DNA from: Atherinomorus stipes
Taxonomy: Eukaryota > Chordata > Actinopteri > Atheriniformes > Atherinidae
DNA: 64,000 nucleotides
Reading direction: 5' to 3'
NCBI GenBank assembly: GCA_023101725.1
Contig: JALJCO010013680.1
Location: forward strand, 62,001-126,000
Part shown: in pieces, positions 38,101 to 44,100 of the stretch
Position numbering within the stretch: the first letter of the stretch is position 1
How the letters are laid out: each line of letters begins with the position of its first letter
Position numbers and translations under genes: made by a program
The notes under the pieces: generated by a model
The model's input: only the letters and a program-made list of their open reading frames with translations
What the model was told of the DNA's origin: nothing
Database searches by the model: none

Positions 38101-41100
38101 ATGTGGATTTGTTTTAATTGGATCACGATGAATTGGCTGGAACTGATTACGTCTGCAGAGCATCTGTGATGGCTGCTGTACACTGACAACAAAGACAAGG
38201 GTGCAACGATGATGTCATGAGGCCATTGTTCATGGAGAAGGGTGGAGATAAAAGGCTGAGGGATGGTGGAGGATACAAAGACTGGACTGGACTCAGCAGC
38301 AACAGGTCTGAAGGAGGGACGGATCCTCCCCAGAACCTGGACTATAACAGGTCTGATGGAGGGACGGATCCTCCCCAGAACCTGGACTATAACAGGTCTG
38401 ATGGAGGGACGGATCCTCCTCAGAACTGGACTATAACAGGTCTGATGGAGGGACGGATCCTCCCCAGAACCTGACTATAACAGGTCTGAAGGAGGGACGG
38501 GTCCTCCCCAGAACCTGGACTATACGGGTCTGATGGAGGGACGGATCCTCCCCAGAACCTGGACTATAACAGGTCTGAAGGAGGGGACGGGTCCTCCCCA
38601 GAACCTGGACTATAACGGGTCTGATGGAGGGACGGATCCCTCCAGAACCTGGACTATAACAGGTCTGATGGAGGGGGACGGATCCTCCCCAGAACCTGGA
38701 CTATAACAGGTCCGATGGAGGGACGTATCCTCCCCAGAACCTGGACTATAACAGGTCCGATGGAGGGACGTATCCTCCCCAGAACCTGGACTATAACGGG
38801 TCTGATGGAGGGACGGATCCTCCCCAGAACCTGGACTATAACAGGTCTGATGAATTCTTATCAAAGTTTAAAAAACTAAACTATTTCAAAGGTGGTTCCT
38901 TTTCTATTTTCTCCCATATTTGGCTTTTGGTATTGTTTCAGGACCGTACAGACCACGTAGCTTCACATGTCCTGCAGAAACTAAAGGCTGCAGGACACCG
39001 TCTTCCTGATCCGTTTCTGTTTCTGACTGAACTGTTTTTATTTTCTGGTCCCAACGTTGCCCTGATGACATTAACATTATTTTACAGTATTTCCCAGATT
39101 AGTCATTAACTCGCAGCAACACCACAGCTGTCTCTGTTAGCATAAGCTAGCATATTCATTTATGCTGTGCTTCATTTTCGGGATTAAATCCAGTGTTTTC
39201 TCCATCATGACAGCAAGTTATTCCTCCTCTGCTCTGTGTGTGTCTGATATTCCTCCCCGATACGAACACACTGACATCAGTGGACAGAGCAGCACCGTCC
39301 ACTTTTGTCACAGACGGCAAAAATCTTCATGAAATAAATGTCCGTCATCTTCTTATTCACTTATTACAGCATTAAAGTTTTCCTCTGATGTTCCAACAAC
39401 CAGGAATGTGACGTCCTTCCAGATTTCCTCCATGTTGTTACGAAAAAAGTCTGATTCTCATCTGTTCTTACACATGTACAGAAAGGCTCCCGTGGCAATG
39501 GCGGTCGGTCTAGTTGTGGCATTTGGCCGGATGAGTGTATAAGGCATTATCTGTAGTAAAACAGTAGAATGAAGGAACGAATGAGTACTATTGTCCTGTG
39601 AGTTCAGAGTTTTGCAAATAGCGTTGTTGTTGCTGTCTGGGAAGCCAGCTGCAACGATGCCCCCAAGGGGTGGCCAGGGGTGGCTAGTGCCCCCCTGAAC
39701 AAATAGCTGGCCACCCCTGTAAAAAAAAAAAATGTTATAAATTTTTTTGTGTGCTGTTAACTTGGCGCACCATGCTTTGCTTATATTTGAATGTCAAAAT
39801 CTTTATAAACGAATAAAAATGAAATAAATAAAAATATTACTCTAGAACTCCCATTTTCTGCCGTTGGTGTTTTGCTGTAGTCCACCACAGGTCTGACACG
39901 CCTAATTAACTCGTCCTTTCTTATGCAAATTCATCCCTGAAGGTGCCACCCAGAACTGCCCCAACCAGTTTCTATTGGCCCTTTTACATTAGCACCTACT
40001 TACCCGGCCGTCATTGGGCCGACACCACACTACCCCCATTAAGTTTGTTCACATAGTAAAATTTTGTGAAGTTATTTGTTTGGGACACAAAGGATTTGTG
40101 ACACACACACACACTGAACTGCTACAAGCAAAAAAATCTTGGCCACTCTTAAGTAAAAAAAGAAAAAAAAAATCTGCCAAATGGGGGAACAAGTGAAATT
40201 TTTCTTATCAGATTTTTTAAATAAAATGCATTTGTCTTAAATCAAGTTCCTATATCTCACTGAAATGCTTCTTTTTAGGTGATTTTGACTTATTTTGAGT
40301 GTGATGAGATATTTTGACTAGAAATTAGAAAAATACAGTATGTTTGGTAAGATTTGAGTTTTTGCAGCATATTGTTGAAATTAAGGAAGTTTTTGCTGCA
40401 GATAATGACTTATTTAGAGGCCCATTCATGCTGCCCCCTTCACTGCCATTATATGGATATACACAGATCCATGACTAATCTAAATAGTGTCCAAATGAAT
40501 CAGAGTGATGCAGAAATGTTACCGGTGATTAAATGCATGTATAAATTCCTAGAAATAAGGTCAGGTTGAAAGAACTAAAAGTTATCCTTTTTTAACCCTT
40601 GGCCACCCTGCTGTTTTCTCTGGCCACCCCCTGGCGAGCAGCTCTTCTCAGCTGTACTGCGGAGGCGTGCGTCGCGAATATCCTGCCCCCAAAAGTGTGT
40701 AGAACACCCTGATAACTAATGAAAAGCTAAATCTGGACTCACAGGACAATAGTTGTCGTTTGTTCATTCTACTGAAAGTATTGGCGGAAATCAAGGAGTT
40801 TTGCTGCAGATAATGTCTGATATCGTGGCTGCCCCGTCTCTGCAATTACACTGGACGTACACTGAAGGGCAACTCAACGTATCATCTTCCAAAGGACTCA
40901 AAGTGATGCAGAAATTTTACCGGTGAGTAAATGCACGTGTAAACTCCTAGAAGTAAGGTCCAGGTTGAAGAAAAAGAAATCTGATTTATCTTAAAAGGTC
41001 TCTAAAAGGTTTTAAATGTAACTTGCTGAAACCTGCAAGAACCCTGTGACACGGGTTAAATGCAGTTAATTTCCTGAGATTAAAAAGAATAAATTCTTTT

Positions 41101-44100
41101 TATTGTTACAGAGAAAACACAATCATCTCCTTTCTTAGTATGAGCCCCCCTGACAAAGTGCAGCCCACCCTCTTGTATCCAAGTCTTTGGGAGAGTCCTT
41201 CAAAAAGTCTGGAGAGCTTCTTGAAGAGATTTTAGAGGGGTGCTGTAGTTCGGCTGGTTGAGCTTCAGCTCCTTGATGGAGTCTGCTCAGGTCTATGTTC
41301 CTTTATGCCATCCCCTCTTTCTGACCCTTTTCCTGCCAAGCTACTGTTCAATAAAAGCCACTGGAGCCAAAAAAACCATTAAAACACCAAAGTTACAAGA
41401 GAGCTTGCTGAAGAGGTTCAGTGTGTGTTGAAGAATAAAGCTGCTCAGACAAAATATTGATTTTAAAGTCCTTTCAAATTGTAAATTTTTTTTTTTTTTA
41501 ACTTCAAATAGTTAAATTCTCTCTATAATGACACATTTGCCAATAAATCGCCGTATTTTTCCTCTTTTTATGGCATTATTGAAGGAATGAGAGATGGCTG
41601 AAGACTTGTGTACGTTTTCATTCAGAGAATAAATCAGAGTATGTGGTTTACTTTCTTCCACCTGCAGGACGATGATTGGAAATTCCTCGTAAACCTTGAC
41701 CCAACAGACGCACACATACCTGTCAACGCTGATGGCACAGAGGTTGAATATGGATGCGGTGCACAGCATCACATCCATGGTCATCAGGCCATCACACATG
41801 GTCATGTTCAAGGTCCAAACTCCTCCCTGAAACTGCTCACACACACACAAGCACACAGACGTCGCTCATTAGCCGCTCGCATTTCACCACAAATATGAGC
41901 CATCGTCGCTGCAGCGGCTCATAAACACTCCGCGTGTAAAACACACTTCCTCTTCCTCAGGGGAACATGGCAGGCTTTAACTCCTGACCTGCCTTCTCTA
42001 ATCCAGCGGCTGCATGCGGACTGGTGTGACACCCGGTGGATTACCTCGCTGGGACTGCTGGCACAGGTAACGAGATCACAAACGCAGCTAATTAAGGGAG
42101 ACTTTCAGGGAAGCCTCAGCGGGGAATCTCTGGGATATTTATATGGACAGGCGAGCCGCAGGGAGCTTTTACATTACAAGTTTCAAACCTTTTTGTCTGA
42201 AAATACCGTTTCTAGATTTTAATCTCTCATGGCCAACGTGACTCCAACATATCTGCTAAAAGTCCAACTTCAGGAAGGAGTCAAGAGAGTAAACGTGGTC
42301 TCGGCTTGTGTCAGTTTCCACCTGATCACATCACTGCAAGTTTCATCATTCCAATAAAGAGATCCAGGTTTGGCTTCACCTTCTGATTAGATCCTTGAAG
42401 ACAGACGTGAAAATCCCACTTTCATAAACTCGCCTGCAGGTGTTGCATTTTTATTGTTTTTGCTTACACGCTTTTTCATTTTCATTCAAGAAGTCAAGAC
42501 ACATTTATAATCACAAAAAAAAAAAAATCATGAACAGAAAGGGAGCCGTAAGAAGATAAATCTTATATGAGCTACCCCGTTTAAAGGAATAGTACACCCA
42601 CAGAATCGTGCGTTCATTTTGACTCTGGAGCACTTTTTTAATATCTCAAATGCAGCCGGAGATCGGATAGGTTTTCGTTTCCCCCCCAACTTTCATGTCA
42701 TGGAGTTCACCAGCGCTTGAAACAAAAGGTCCATAAAAGTCCACAAAAACTTGTCAATATTCCTCCATACTGCTCGTCCAGTGTAATCCAAGTGTCCTGA
42801 GTGGGTAGCGTGCAGAATTGACTCCAAACGACATAATTTAGTAGATTTTATAGCTTAAACAGAACTACATCGCTGCCGCAAAGCGCGCCCCTGCGAGTTC
42901 ACGATACTACGGAAGCTGCGCAGACGAGATCACACATTCTTTTTTTTTTCTTTCTTTCTTTGCTTTAAATCAATATCCAACCCCTCTCAGTTTGTCTGCA
43001 GCTCGTTCGCTCTTAGCACAATGTAAATAGCGAATTTCTTCTTCTACGCTTGCATTATCGGCAGAGTAAGCGCTGAACGCCGTGTTGTCGCCGTGAATGC
43101 TTCCATAGTGTCGTGAACTCGCATGGATGTGCTAATAGAAAATGCAATTTTAGGCTATAAAAATCTACTAAATGATGTCGTTTGGAGTAAATTCTGGACG
43201 CTACCCACTCAGATTGGATGAGCAGTATGGAGGAATATTGACAAGTTTTTTTTTTGTTGTTTGTTATATCCCCGAGGGGAAATTAGGGCTCTGCATTTTA
43301 CCATCTCTGTACTGTGAGTATCAGAGAGCAGTGGGCTGCTACTTAAAGCGCCCGGGGAGCAGTTGGTGGGGGTTAAGGACCTTGCTCAGGGGTCCACAGT
43401 GGTTCACCCAGGGTCCTCCGTGCCAAAGCCCACGATGCTACCACCAGGCTACCCACTCCCCAAGTTTTCATGGACTTTTTTGGACCTTTTTAGTTCAGAC
43501 GCTGGTGAACTCCATTATGTGAAAGTTGGGGAGAAACGAAAACACTCCCGGATCTCCGGCTGCATTTCAAATATTAAAAAAGTGCTCCAGAGCCTTGCTC
43601 AACATGAGGGTGAGTAGAAAATGAACACACATCATTCTGTGGGTGTACTATTCCTTTAACCATCAACACAATGACTGTATGAGCTCTTCCACCAGCCAAA
43701 CAGCTACCACTGACGATTCATTTCATTATACCATCATCAGTTCTCACATTATTTCATTTTCTTTGCTCAACTGAACAGCTTTCAGGTAAAGTTTGCATTT
43801 TAAATGTAACAAACTAAAGAAATACATGAGGAAGACGTGCATGAGGCCTTAATGTAGCAGATTTGTTCTCTTTTTGCATCAATATCGATATATTTATAAT
43901 ATAGCCAAAGTAATTTTGCATATAGTCAATCTTATTCTGTCAGGGTTTATTTGTCTTAAAAATCTATTTATAGTAATTTTGTATCACGTGTAATTCTATA
44001 TTTACAGTTGTGCTCAAATGTTTACGTCACCTCCCATTAAAAAAAGGCTAAATTCACTACAGTTATTCAAATTATGGATGTGCACATCGATACCCTGGAG

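Larger units (their letters stand above)
27560..41719 (-). other. drd4: drd4 intron 2
   Basis: About 14.2 kb, phase 2, gtatgt to gcag. It splits the Arg codon of the DR(F/Y) motif. Rich in inserted elements; no other gene's exon recognised. Confidence 0.9.

Noticed and set aside
37761..38117. 118-codon plus-strand frame
   Set aside because: No domain recognised, no homology that I can recall, antisense in intron 2, with composition like the surrounding non-coding DNA.
13581..38850. Possible counterpart of the human DRD4 exon 3 VNTR
   Set aside because: The human repeat is 48 bp and coding. These arrays are 45 bp, intronic and unrelated in sequence, and the third loop encoded here has no tandem repeat.
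38217..38864. Open frames encoding a 15-residue tandem repeat protein
   Set aside because: The 45-bp minisatellite period is a multiple of three and lacks stops, so frames stay open by chance. Indels break the period, and the array is intronic and antisense to drd4.
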